A stretch of DNA of 64,000 nt from Venturia oleaginea (lineage: Eukaryota > Ascomycota > Dothideomycetes > Venturiales > Venturiaceae), in NCBI GenBank assembly GCA_013176395.1, contig JABMLP010000016.1:992001-1056000 (forward strand), in the 5' to 3' direction. The notes under the pieces are model-generated. The model saw only the letters and a program-made list of their open reading frames with translations, had not been told where the DNA came from and did not search any database. The translations under genes were made by a program, and so were the position numbers. Shown in pieces: positions 30,490 through 41,427 of this stretch. How positions within the stretch are numbered: the stretch's first letter is position 1; each line of letters opens with the position of its first letter.

Positions 30490-32437
30490 CTACTCTTGTA
30501 TATCCAAATTGTCCGCAATAGCACCATACTCGTTGACAATCCATTTACAGAATGTCTCCCATTCCTTCTTCAATATCTCGTGTGCTTGCAATTTCTCTGC
30601 AGCGCTAAGCATGCTGTGATCGACACTCCATTCAACGAGTTGCCTCCAACCATGGATGTTCATTGCTGGTGACCCAACCATTACTTGGTAGAATTCATGG
30701 GAGACGGAGTTGCTAGCAGTTTTGATCAGACGATGTCCTCATCGTCACTGGAAGAGTGGAAAACATACCTGAAAAGAGAAGGATTGTCCGAATTGACAGT
30801 ACACTGAATACCCATCGCCAAAATCTCAGGATACGGATGCTCCTTGACGTTTCGACACAAATGAAGCAGCTCGTTAGAAGTTGGACATAACTCGATGCAA
30901 ATATTTCTCTTCTTGAACTCTTCAACGATGACCGGGTGTTTTAGAAGAGAGTAGCCGTGACCGATTCTTTTGGCGTTGAAAAGCACAGCATCGAAGAGAT
31001 TTGACTTGCCAATATCCTTGGAGCCGCCGGTGTCGAGAAGGGTCTCTCCGGCATGGAACAAGAAAGGAATCTCGATGCTGAGCTTGTTGCAGGCATCGAC
31101 CATGGCGAGGAGCTCATCTCTGTAGTACCCAATATGATTCGCTCTGTCTTCTGCGCCCACTAGATCAAATCCGCAGAGGAGATCTGGAAATTGCAGCTTC
31201 AGCCTTATGCAATCCTTGATCTCTGTCTGCATCATAGACTTTGGTATTGACCGTGGGGCGCAATAGATGATCTTGAGGCCGAATGGAAATTTGTCGAACT
31301 TGCCGTCTGCTCTCAATTCGTCTTGCTTACGCTTTGTCTCCTTGAGAATAATCTCCATTTGTTGTACATGGCCCACCTTTTCTATACCATCGTCTCCCGG
31401 AATGGATTTGTCCATCAGCATGGGACGGAGCTCTGCATACATGACCCCGTCTGTGATCATGCTGTCGATGGCCTGGCCAATGTACCACGTGAAGATGGAC
31501 TTGTAATTCAGCAGACCTTTGAAACATCGAGTGGCCTGGTTGAATCTTGCCCAAATACTATCTCCTGTTAGCAGTTGAAATCATGGAGTGATCAATGCAC
31601 TGACCCATTCGTCGTCTGAGAATTGCCGTACACCTCTTCCTCGACCAGAACCATCTTGGAAAGGATGAAATTTTCGGCAGTGTCCTTGCCGTCTTTGTTA
31701 TGCCGGTTTTCGTACTCGGTGATGAAGTCTTGGTATCTCATCCATGGTGTTGAGCCGGGCGGTCTGAAGGCGCCGTTGTAGTCGGGTGAAAAGATGTTGA
31801 CTGCAGGGGTATCATCGGCCATGACGTTGAACACCAGTTCGGTGGTTGAGTATGCAGGAGATTTGCCTGTGCCTGGCTCCCCATCAACAAGCGGCTCGGT
31901 ACTTCGAATGAACATATTTGGGGCTTGCTTCGCCCTCGCCATGAGGTCATTTGGGGGCAGTTCGGCGTTGAAATGCAAATGTAGATGGCATCCCTTTGGT
32001 TGCTTCTTGGCAATTAGGAATAGCTGGCTATCCTTCTCGATGCGGGCCTTGTTGGTTAGAAATTGGCCGCCCATGTCTAGTGTTTCTGGCCCAGGGATAG
32101 CTTCTGAAGCTTTATTGCCGAAAAGATTATCGCGCTCATCCTCTCGGATCTTCCAGATGATAAGGCCCGCCTTCTTCTCATCTTTACTTGCTGACAATCG
32201 TGCTGGATAGTCCCAAGAAGTCTCAAGTTCTCTTTGCTTCAGTTCCTGTTTTTGTATATCATACTTTTGAGCTGCACTACCAACTTCCTTCAGACTTGAG
32301 AGAAATGTTTCGTCTGAATCAAGTTTCACATTAGTAGAGCTGACATCTACCATTGTGGTGTCGCCGTTTGGACTTCCAAGCTTGTTCATTTTCGGGTTGC
32401 TTGGCTTCTTTCGCTTGCGCAGTATGCGCCTCTTCAT
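30490..32437 (-). CDS. Adenosine deaminase-related growth factor (ADGF/ADA2-type)
   Basis: Metal-dependent adenosine/AMP deaminase superfamily enzyme. Exons on the minus strand are 32437-31605, 31557-30769 and 30712-30490; introns are 47 and 56 nt; the protein is 614 aa. Zinc ligands and catalytic residues are visible: CHLHLHF near residue 150, HAGETLLDTGG with the catalytic Glu, RIGHGYSLLKHP, CPTSNELLHL, and NSDNPSLFSNSVSHEF across the last splice site. This matches the ADGF/CECR1 layout, including the N-terminal helical region before the HxH. I see no clear signal peptide with the start at 32437. The frame is open to about 32611 without an ATG, so an upstream exon is possible. Likely purine salvage or extracellular adenosine removal. 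Confidence 0.85.
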
Positions 32438-32900
32438 AGGCCCGATGATGGAGTCCACGATCGCGACGACCTGGTCAAGTAGGGTCACTGATTCTGGCGC
32501 GCTCCGAAGAGCGACTGGTTGATCTTCTAATTCGAGCCTGCTGATGTAAATGTCAGTAAAGTCACGTTCCGACACGACCAACAAGTAGATCAGGGACTCG
32601 ATGAAAGCCAAACTTGAAACGACGAATGATATGCAGTCGAATTCATGCCAGCGCTCGACTATCGATGATCAAGGGAAACAAAAATGATCGCGCAAAGGAT
32701 CTCTGAACGCGGCTGCCCCGATGAAGATGAAGAGGCAGCAACTTACTTGCCGTCTGGCCCTCCACATTGAGGTAGATCAATCGAAGCACTCTTACTGGCT
32801 TACCTCGGCTAGCATGAGGTGCCTGTCTCGTGTATAGGCCCCGCCAAAGTTGCTTAGATGCTGTGAGGCCACAACTGTCGGAAGAGAGACAAAAAGCGCA

Positions 32901-33247
32901 CTTCAAGAAGATGTTGAAGGTGTGAGAAAGGTTTGCGAAGAGCGCGAACAACGACCGGAGGGTGGGGGAGTCAGAAGGCTATTTTGCACTGCCCCTCCCT
33001 GGGCTTATGTCGTGTTGGTTTCTACTGGTCTCACGAACCGAAGGGCGCCGCGATGAGCGCGAAGAACGACTAAGCTCTCCGCGGTGGAACTTGGAAGGCG
33101 GCGCAGTGATTGCATCTGAAAGCAGCCTCTGATGGGCATGTTGGAGGCACAAGGCTGTGCGGTAATAAAAAGTCCTCTTTTTCGATGCACGAGCGGCTTC
33201 TCTGACCGCTGGCTTTTCTGCATCATTGTATCCTGTCGAACCTTCTG
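32901..33247. repeat. Tandem repeat, copy 1
   Basis: First copy of a roughly 350-bp unit repeated at 33353-33704 with an offset of about 452-459 bp. Shared blocks include CTTCAAG(A/T)AGATGTTGAAGG, GAAGGGCGCCGCGATGAGCG, GAACTTGGAAGGCGGCGCAG and TCCTCTTTTTCGATGCACG. Copies differ by scattered substitutions and small indels. Confidence 0.85.
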
Positions 33248-33249
33248 TT

Positions 33250-33352
33250 TGCAGATGCTTGATCAAAGAGAGCATCTCTGCCATGGCAGAACCTCGATGC
33301 ATGTCATCTACGCCCAACCAAGGAAGCTTGGTGGGAGTGGCAAGGTCGGCAG
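33250..33352. repeat. Dispersed 100-bp repeat, copy 1
   Basis: The spacer between the tandem copies, from GCAGATGCTTGATCAAAGAG to GTGGCAAGGTCGGCAGC, recurs at 36912-37013 with about six substitutions. In the second place it stands without the flanking tandem units. Confidence 0.85.
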
Positions 33353-33704
33353 CTTCAAGTAGATGTTGAAGGTGTGAGAGAGGTTTGCGAAGAGCCCGAA
33401 TAACGACGGGGCGGGGGGAGTCAGAGGGCTGTTTTGCACTGCTCCTGCTTGGGTTTATGTCGTGTCGACCTCCTTGGTTTCTACTGGTCTCATGAACCGA
33501 AGGGCGCCGCGATGAGCGCGAAGAACGACTAGGCTCTTCGCAGTGGAACTTGGAAGGCGGCGCAGTGATTGCATCTGAAAGCAGCCTCTGACTGGGCATG
33601 TTGGATGCACTAGGCTGTGTGATAGTAAGTCCTCTTTTTCGATGCACGGGCGGCTTCTTTGACCGCTGGCTTTTCTGCATTATCGTATCCTGTCAACCCT
33701 TCTG
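33353..33704. repeat. Tandem repeat, copy 2
   Basis: Second copy of the unit at 32901-33247. It ends at ATCGTATCCTGTCAACCCTTC, close to the next gene. A 233-codon minus-strand frame spans both copies, but it is probably a by-product of the repeat composition (Arg/Ser-rich) rather than a gene. Confidence 0.85.
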
Positions 33705-33878
33705 TCCCAATTCCGATGGCCTTGCGGTGTCCATCCAAACCTGCATATGCATATGCCCAGGGTCTTATCATCTTGCTCGCCATTGTGCGCTAACAATTTT
33801 ATTATATGGCCTTATGTCCTTCGTAAACAGAACTCCTTATGATACACATTTATTGACTGCGTGCCCTTCATCACCATC

Positions 33879-35421
33879 ATGAGCGGCGATACCGGTCCCA
33901 TAGTCCAAAACACGACAGTATACAAGCTCGGATGGGGTCAATTGAACACGGATGGAAATGTCAATTTGCCCGTTGACTTCTACAACCTCCAGCTGGACAT
34001 CGTTGGTTTTCTTGCTATCCTCGGAGAAGGTTCCGTTCTCGCCAGTGCTCCTGTAGCCACCCTCTCGAAAGTCATATTCCTCCCTCGACTCCTACCAGCC
34101 CCACAGGCCCTCCTTAGACCATTCCGTCCGGACAAGTTGCTCTCGTCCAAAGGCTGGGCAACAGCTGTACATTCTGGGAATGATAGGGACTACATCAACT
34201 TCGTCGGACACCACCTTGCGTAAGAGATATGGCGAGCCTATGACAGAAGCTGCATGCTAATCGAGCCCAGCAATGCAGAATCCCCCCGCAATACTCGGTC
34301 AAATGCATCGAGATCAAGAAAGAGCCTCATAACGGAGAAGTCAAGGCAAAACTGTTTGGACCGACCTCTGCCGTGGCTGTCCTTGGCTTCCTTCTGTCTC
34401 TATCACTCTTTGCAATCTCGGTACAACAACAAGACGGTATGGGCATGCTCGCCGTTATCTGCCTTTCATTCCTCTCGACTGTCATCGGGTGGGGCAATAA
34501 ATGGACATTGAACCTGCCCAAGCGGAAGGGTTCAACGTCTCCATACACGCCGCCCGGCGACGTTGTTATGAGATATCCCAAAGGCAACTTTGTAGTTGTC
34601 CGCTGCACGGAAGACGTTGCCCGAGAACTATTCTTTGCTCCTGAGGAGGTTGAGTACTTGGTTCAGCACCCGTGGAAGTACCGCATGATCGCATTGGTGG
34701 GCACAATCATGCTCATGTTTGGCGTCATCTTCCTGGGCAATGCAGGCACGAACACTCAAGTTGCGTACGCCGCATCGTTTATAGTTCTCAATGCCGCATA
34801 CTGGATTGTAGCTGCACTGCCTCAACGATACCATTGGAACATGGACTGCTTCAAGGTTATACCACAAACCTTCAACGATCCCAAAATCAAGTTACCACCC
34901 CCGATGGTGAACGTCAGCACAGGGCGGAGAAGAAATTCCGTGACGTCTTAGAATTAGAAGACAGGAAGAAAAAGGGCAAAGGCATCCTGAACGGCACTGT
35001 GTTTTCAACAGGACAAGGACCGCCCGAGCCCAGCGACTCCACTCCACGCGATTTCAAGAGTTACGTCTCGTACAACAGCACCTTCACCGAGGCGTTGTGG
35101 AAGGTCATTATAGCGACACGGGATATACAGTGGATAAAAAGAAGCAAAACGGCGCCAGATACTGCAGCATGGAATGACTGGCTTATCGAAGCCCTCTCCA
35201 TAGCTCAGGATGTGGAGAAGCCAAAAAAATGCGATGAGGTCACCGTGTATAAGATTCCTAACTGGAACCCTCAAGAGGCTTGGCGCGAATGCATCAAGAA
35301 GCACCAAGAAAAGTACGAGAGACTGGTAGCTGCGAAGACTGCTGCACAGGTTTCTGCTCCGTTGCAAGAAAATTCGTCTGTGGCGGGTGCTCAAGACGAA
35401 GGCTTCTTCCAGGTCTGCTGA
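33879..35421 (+). CDS. Fungal four-TM membrane protein of unknown function
   Basis: Model: 33879-34219, 34279-34855 and 34918-35421; 473 aa, all phases consistent. Introns are 59 nt (GTAAGA, branch GCTAATC, GCAG) and 62 nt (weak donor GTTATA, acceptor GTCAG). The N-terminal cytosolic part begins MSGDTGPIVQNTTVYKLGWG. Four hydrophobic segments follow: AVAVLGFLLSLSLFAISV, MLAVICLSFLSTVIGWG, MIALVGTIMLMFGVIFLGN and YAASFIVLNAAYWIVAALP. The soluble C-terminus has FTEALWKVIIATRDIQWIKR and AWNDWLIEA. I recognise this as a conserved ascomycete family without assigned function. Without the second intron a one-base deletion near 34886 would have to be assumed. A fragment of exon 2 is duplicated at 30245-30425. 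Confidence 0.65.
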
Positions 35422-36911
35422 GGTTTAGCCTGCCGCAACGATCTCGTCAATTCATGCCCGCCAAGGACCAACGCAACCTATCACAACATTTTCAAATCAT
35501 CGTCGGTATCGGTAAATCTCTGGCCATGTTCTTCTTTGAGATTGCCAGGAATTTATCGATATCCTCAACTCGACATTTTATAACATCATCACCTTCGTTA
35601 CCACATAACACCGCTTTATACCCTTTCACGCATTCTACGAACGACCATTACGACTTCAGGGTTTTATACCACCTTGATATACATTGAATCGATTGAGCGA
35701 GCGAGCGGTTTTTTAATTCATTTTTTGTTTCATCTTCGCATTTACATTTACGCGCACTTATCTATCCTTGCATAGCCCTTTTTGTTGCGAATCCAAAATT
35801 GAATGAGTGAGTGTGGAACTCAAGCGCTGGTTTTCCTTTAAAGTTGTTGGATGTGATTTAAGTTGTAGGTAAAATTGCCTGGATGGGTTGGTTGAGGAAT
35901 AGAATTAATTTGTGGGTTTTGTGTTGATGTTTGGTAGGGGTTGTGGTTGTTGTTGCTTTTGTGTTGCTTGAAGATGTTGTGTTCATCGGTTGAGATGAGA
36001 TGGATGTCGAGGAATTTCTAGCAATCTTTATAACCCAACTCTTTTAAAAATCTCGAAGTAGGTATCTTGGACTTTTGTTCTTGCTTTGTCGAAGAACGTG
36101 TACGGTCGTGGCCAAATCTGTGGTGTTGATTATCCAGAGTATCGCCCAAAAGCGAAAACGTTGAAAAGGCCGGGCTTCGATACGACCAAATCCGGGATCC
36201 CGGTGATAACCATGCTGACTACTTGGCTGTGAATTCTACTTGTGGGTGTGCAAAATACGCGCGTCGATAATAGCTCCGTAGGCTACTGCAGACGTTATCT
36301 GTTCCTCTGAAGCAGGTGCATAACTAAACTCGCCTGGTGGAGGAAGTGTGCTTCGAATCACGACGTATTGGGCTTCGGGACTTGCTCAACACAGCCTGCT
36401 TGGAAAGAGAATTGAAACGCACAGGTGAGACTGAGCAATAGGTTGAGAGATGATATTGATAGGGCTGCCACTCGGCACGACTGTTTGTCTGGGAAGCGTG
36501 GTAGAGTTTTCGCGATGTCCAGTGGGGCAGGCTATTCATAGCAAAAGTGTGTCGAACCACTCATGCCAAGCACGCAAGTCCAAACGCTGGGGAGTGCTAA
36601 TGGCTGGGCAAACAGTGGTTATGATTCGGTGCGGCACGTCTGCGTGATGGCAATATGCATGCTCGGCAGGCTGGCGACGTTTGTTGGTGAGGATCTGATA
36701 CCGTCGTTCGGTGGAGAGAAACAGCGGGTGATCCTCTCATGGATATACGGATGGAATCATTGTGGACCTTGCTCGGACTCGGCATCTGTGCTCTGCCAAC
36801 GTCACTTCACTTCCTCAACGGCCGGCGAAGTTGCTCAGACGATAGCTGCCTTTCCAGAAGGACCTTGGTTTGGTCCAACAGACCATGGCCCCAGTGGGAT
36901 CTGACCATTTG
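35422..36911. other. Gene-poor region
   Basis: About 1.5 kb. The first 150 bp shares a short block (TTCTTCTTTGAGATTGCCAG, near 35528) with 41740-41760, hinting at a dispersed element. The 35700-36000 part is T/G-rich. No coding gene is supported. Confidence 0.4.
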
Positions 36912-37013
36912 CAGATGCTTGACCAAAGAGAGCACCTCTGCCATGGCAGAGCCTCGATGCATGTCATCTACGCCCAACCAAGGAAGCTTGGTGAGAGTGG
37001 CAAGGTCCGCAGC
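36912..37013. repeat. Dispersed 100-bp repeat, copy 2
   Basis: Same sequence as 33250-33352 and same orientation, from GCAGATGCTTGACCAAAGAG to GTGGCAAGGTCCGCAGC, about 94% identical by eye. It lies 420 bp upstream of the GPI-anchored protein gene. Confidence 0.85.
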
Positions 37014-37432
37014 GATATCCATTGTTTTGCTGCTTATGATGGTTGAAGCTACAGTAGCGCCTCGCGGATACGACGCGATAACCATGGTCCCGGGATGCAA
37101 CAGGACTACCGCTTTGGCTTTTGCTAACGTCTTGTATCTCAACATCCCCTGCCAAATTCACTTCTCAACTTCAAATTATCCATCCACCTTCGTTCTTCGC
37201 AGCTTCGTTGTGGGAAACCTTCGTTTACAGCAATTAAACTTCTGGAATTAACGCTACTGTCGTCACCGTCAAGCCTCCTGCAGCCCCACGACTCATAGCC
37301 TTCGGCAAACAAGTCTCGCGTTCCAGCCACCGCCATTGTCAGCCAAAGCTTCGTTCTTGACAGCATTACAACCGAATATATCAGTTGTCAATAATCCGTA
37401 ACATCTCCTTGACGCATAACAATTCCTCGGAG

Positions 37433-38446
37433 ATGCCATCTTTACGATCACTTCTTGTCGCCTCGCTATCATTGGCTTCGGTAGCTCTCTCTCAAGCCGC
37501 TCTCGAACCAAGCCCAACTCTTCGCGACCATGCAGCTCCTGCAATCTTCAACTTTCAGGAGCTTCTGGAAGCACTACCTGCGGAATCTCTCCATGCTGCC
37601 CTCCACAAACACTTGGATGGGAAGTTCACCGATGGAGCCTTTGAGCACGACCGGGATGCAGTACACGCGGTACATGACGAAGATGCCCCAACTGCAACAA
37701 AAGTCCTCGCCGAGGCAGCCTTGGATCTCATCAAGCGTCAGAATTCGAACACTACAACTGTCGTAACCACGTCGGTCACCAGAACGACAGAGCAGTCGAC
37801 CGTTGTTGTACCCACCACCTCCACCTCCATCAGGACCGCTACTACCACGGCAGCGCCAGTCATTATAACCTCGTTGACCATCATTACCACGAATTCGGCT
37901 GGATCAGCCACTGTGGTAACTACGAGTGCCGTGGTGACGGCCAGTGTGAGCAAGGAGGTAACCGTCACAACGACCAACTCCATAGGAAGTACAGTTACGC
38001 AAGCTACCTCGATGGCCGCCCAGGTTGTTACATCCAATGGCCGGGCAACAACTGTCACTGTGTCAACCGTCAACGTCGCCGCTCCACAGACCGTCTCAAC
38101 CATAGATAGTGCAGGAAACTCGGTAGTCTTGACCGATGCTGTGTCAGGTGCTACCCTCACAGCAACCAATGCAGTAGGAAGCACTTTCATCACCACCTTC
38201 ACGCCTGGTGGAGGAGTCGTTCAGAGCTTGGTCTTGGAGACTGCATCACTATCGGATGGCCAACTGACTACCATTACCTCATTTGCAGTCGTGGAACAAC
38301 AAACTGCGTCGGCAACTTCCTCCGCCGCACGTACTTCCAGCACACCAAGATTGCAGAACGGAGCCGATAGCATGAAAAGTCGTGGCATTGGAGCTGAAGC
38401 TGTCGTCATGATGGGAGGGGCATTCGGCATGGCATTGCTCTTGTAA
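37433..38446 (+). CDS. GPI-anchored Ser/Thr-rich cell-wall protein
   Basis: A 337-aa single-exon protein of the fungal cell surface. The signal peptide is MPSLRSLLVASLSLASVALS. A propeptide-like region of about 80 residues (FNFQELLEALPAESLHAALH, then LDGKFTDGAFEHDRD) ends in LIKRQ, a Kex2-type site. The rest is almost entirely Thr/Ser/Val with imperfect repeats such as VTVTTTNSIGSTVTQATS, expected to be heavily O-mannosylated. The C-terminus has a small-residue GPI site region (NGADS), a short spacer and the hydrophobic tail AVVMMGGAFGMALLL. An in-frame non-ATG extension upstream is ignored. No enzymatic domain is seen; a structural or adhesive role is likely. Confidence 0.82.
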   Translation: MPSLRSLLVASLSLASVALSQAALEPSPTLRDHAAPAIFNFQELLEALPAESLHAALHKHLDGKFTDGAFEHDRDAVHAVHDEDAPTATKVLAEAALDLIKRQNSNTTTVVTTSVTRTTEQSTVVVPTTSTSIRTATTTAAPVIITSLTIITTNSAGSATVVTTSAVVTASVSKEVTVTTTNSIGSTVTQATSMAAQVVTSNGRATTVTVSTVNVAAPQTVSTIDSAGNSVVLTDAVSGATLTATNAVGSTFITTFTPGGGVVQSLVLETASLSDGQLTTITSFAVVEQQTASATSSAARTSSTPRLQNGADSMKSRGIGAEAVVMMGGAFGMALLL

Positions 38447-39404
38447 TTCCTCTTCTTCGTCCGACATCCAACATCATCATTGAACAATTTGTTATATTTC
38501 CTATTTGCATACGGGTTCGGACTGGAAGATCCTGTTACCCTTGGCGTTCTGCATCGCTTGTTAAAAAGAATACCATGGACAAGGGTGGGCATGTATTGAT
38601 CGTTTAGCGTTTACGTTTCTCACACTCGCTTATTCGTCACTATAGAGGGAGGCATGGCATTGCTCAGGCATTCATTGTACAAGTTGCGCATTTCACGACT
38701 CTCGTTTATTTATGATCAATGGGCCATCCGCCATTGGATGGTTGATGTGGGAATAGAGGGTGGATTTAAACTCACGGGATGGGTTTGCATAGAATACAAC
38801 GGAGGAAAAGCGAGAGGGGAGAAGGAATAATGAAAGATTGGAAATACAGTTTCTCATAGGTTCCGGAAAAGTGGGTCGCCTTCCGCGACTAAACAACACT
38901 TACCATTTCTTACGTCATCGCCTCACCATCCTTCCACTCACCCTACGGCCTCACCTCAACTATCCTACTTACGGCGACATCAAAACAGCAAACTGCATCC
39001 CTCGTATGCGCAATATTCTGTATCGCCTTGTAATCTCCGAGTGTTATCCAACCCCGAAGAAGGAGCGTGATCCCGACGCGTCTTGGGCCTACACCGCATT
39101 TCGTCTTCTATTCACCTGTTTCCACGTCTTAATCCTTTCTGCCATCAACCCTGGACAAACTCACGGCAAACTATTCAGCTTGCTCTCGCTGAAAGAGCCC
39201 CCATGGGGTGGTGCCTTTGGCACCAGATCCTGGCTGAACTCCAAGCCTTATTCTTCGAGGTAATCATCTGCGATCTTGGTGGCATTTGCGCGGAAAGTAC
39301 TCAGCTGTATTAATAATAAGCAAGCAGATATAGAGTTAGATTCTTGTTTCCCCTTCTGCTCGGCGGCCGATCTGGGATGGCTAAATAATGTCAGAGAATT
39401 GGCC
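38447..39404. other. Non-coding interval with a doubtful 141-codon frame
   Basis: The only long frame is 38838-39263 on plus, whose residues match no family I know. There is no supporting splice or start context, so it is not called. Confidence 0.3.
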
Positions 39405-39956
39405 TCATGCTCTAGGAGCCTGTCCATCAAAAGGTTTCGCAATCAAGTTGAACGCCATCTCGAATGCCCTCGCAGCTGCACTCGTGCTTTCGACCAAGCC
39501 ATAGAAGGTATTTTCTATCGAGGACTCCTTTGCCGCCACATACGACTTGCAATCAAAGAACGTACTCATCGCAAGAGCCAACGGTCCAACAAAATACTGC
39601 TTGGTGACTGCTTTCCCCGACCCAACGGCGCACATGATCTCAACAACACTCTCGCCTGCATGCCTCCGTTGCGCATCTAGTGTTTTGTGCGCTAAGACTT
39701 CTAATTGGGAGACTTTACATTGTGCCATCAATTTTGTTGCTCGGTTGAAGGCAGCTTTGACTTTGGATTCTCCTGTGCCCGCGTGGTTGGCCTTTGGGAG
39801 ATATTCTCGGATGCGCTCTAAGGTGTCCTTTTCAACAGTTGTTGTTTTCTGTACCGTTTTAGCGTTTGCGAGAATTTTGATGGAGGCTTTGTATAAAGCT
39901 GGAGTCAAGTTCGAACGACGCTGCGGCCGACCTGTGCGAAAAAAGGAGCTCGACAT
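39405..39956 (-). CDS. DUF2786-like protein
   Basis: A 183-aa single-exon protein. Residues about 45-90 (ERIREYLPKANHAGTGESKV, then AAFNRATKLMAQCKVSQLE) match the DUF2786 pattern known from phage and bacterial proteins, with helix, gap, E/K-rich helix and LMA...C/G...S. The following part (AMSTFFDCKSYVAAKESS, then FYGLVESTSAAARAFEMAFN) matches the domain that usually follows DUF2786, in which a short enzymatic-looking alpha/beta unit ends in a helix. Function is unknown in every lineage. The C-terminus ends soon after this domain, so the gene may be truncated relative to longer fungal relatives. Its neighbours are repeats and broken ORFs. Confidence 0.6.
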   Translation of the reverse strand: MSSSFFRTGRPQRRSNLTPALYKASIKILANAKTVQKTTTVEKDTLERIREYLPKANHAGTGESKVKAAFNRATKLMAQCKVSQLEVLAHKTLDAQRRHAGESVVEIMCAVGSGKAVTKQYFVGPLALAMSTFFDCKSYVAAKESSIENTFYGLVESTSAAARAFEMAFNLIAKPFDGQAPRA

Positions 39957-40639
39957 CGCAGTGTACTATTGAGTTGTCCAAGATTTTGGTTCATGAGGTC
40001 GAATGTTTTGTTGCGTTGTAATGATCTGAACAATCAGGAGTATTGCTTTGTGTGCCTGCTCAACACTGTGGTGACGCTGCATTGATATGCCAAATTCTCG
40101 CCAGCGCGAAGATCTCGAGTTTATGATCGCCTCAAGGAAATTCTTCGCGAAATTTTGGTGTACGGCTGAAGTTGACATCCTTGTTTCTCTACAAAGTTTT
40201 CCGTTCCTTTCTTTGTGGAGCGTTGACTCTTGAGTCTCGCTTCCATCACGCATCAGGCTATCTGTTGTGCCGAAGCAAGTCTCCAATATACCGAAGTAGC
40301 AGCATTTCTGCCGAAGAGTTCACTTACACCTCCCTACATAGAGCCTCAGCAGATTGCTGAATTTACTTTTTCAAATTGAAATCGCCCTCGGAAGTTCTGG
40401 TCCTGTCTTCGAATTTAACTTTTACAAACCACTTCGCCACCAAAGATGCAGAGCGATGTGAACAAGTGAAAGCGACGGTATATAAAAAGATCCCCGTCTG
40501 TGATTAGTGCCGTCATATAGAGTATCAAAGCTCTATCAGCAGAAAAACGGCCACGCAAGCAATAGAGCTCCATCGAAGAGACCCCTCCCGCTAAACCTTA
40601 CATTGCAAGAATCTTACACAAAATTCCTCAGCCTTTATA
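39957..40639. other. Intergenic region
   Basis: About 680 bp without a supported gene. It includes the upstream side of the DUF2786-like gene and of the hypothetical ORF at 40640. Confidence 0.4.
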
Positions 40640-41059
40640 ATGTCAACCACGCGAACCAACCAACAGCCGTATATGTGGCGATCAGCCCAGCTAACTGCAA
40701 ATCGGATTCGCAATAATCTAACTTTTGCGCTCGAGGGCTACATATACCAAATTATCAGCCAACAAGCTCCGGTTGCTCTTGAGCACGCCAATCAATCATC
40801 TCCTAACAAATCGGACGAAACATACAATCCCGAAGCAGCGTTATCGTCGCACCAGACGCCTCAGCCAGCTCCAACACCACGGCCCAGCATTACTCGAAAC
40901 CACAAAAGCGCACCTTCCATACTACAATCTCAAAGCCAGCAGAACCCCTTTGTAGTGGACCACCATGATCTGGACACCGACGACCCTACCAGTCGTGAGG
41001 GCATAAACGCCATCGATCTGTCAATCATGACAGATTGCTTTGAACAACCAGAGGTCTAA
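40640..41059 (+). CDS. Hypothetical Gln/Pro/Ser-rich protein
   Basis: A 139-aa frame with an ATG start. The N-terminal third (MWRSAQLTANRIRNNLTFAL, then EGYIYQIISQQ) could form a helix. The rest is disordered, rich in Ser/Pro/Gln/Thr. I do not recognise it. A second plus-strand frame in another phase (41137-41427) begins with charged helical sequence (EQLEEDLQVTILKVEGLVAK) and may be a later exon or the other half of a broken gene. No clean intron joins them. Confidence 0.3.
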   Translation: MSTTRTNQQPYMWRSAQLTANRIRNNLTFALEGYIYQIISQQAPVALEHANQSSPNKSDETYNPEAALSSHQTPQPAPTPRPSITRNHKSAPSILQSQSQQNPFVVDHHDLDTDDPTSREGINAIDLSIMTDCFEQPEV

Positions 41060-41427
41060 CCTTCTATTGAGGAGTCTACTGACAAGACCACCATATCTTC
41101 ACGAGGCCTATTCGACAGGGTAGTAAGATACCTCCTATGGTCGTTGAAAACACAGAGACCCCGGTTGAATCCATCTGCGAGCAGCTAGAAGAAGACCTTC
41201 AAGTCACTATTCTGAAAGTCGAAGGCCTAGTCGCCAAAGAGCGGGCAGCACAGATGAGTGTCCTCTTGAACCTTCGAAGTAGACTCACAATCACCAGCCT
41301 TGTACGCCATCAATTTCGAATGCAACTTCGAAAAGCCAAGGGGGATGTGGCCGCTATTTTCGTTTGCATAGTGGAGGGGACAGGCTGTTCGTCTAGTCAG
41401 GTCCGAATGAGTTTCAAAATGTCTTAG

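Noticed and set aside
32979..33680. 233-codon minus-strand frame through the tandem repeats
   Set aside because: Its Ser/Arg-rich internal repetition simply mirrors the DNA repeat. It has no ATG context, splice signals or recognisable domain.
37738..38202. 154-codon antisense frame in the GPI-anchored protein gene
   Set aside because: Val/Thr-rich mirror of the repetitive sense codons, with no independent evidence.
38838..39263. 141-codon plus frame considered as a membrane protein
   Set aside because: Only one weakly hydrophobic segment and no similarity that I could recognise.
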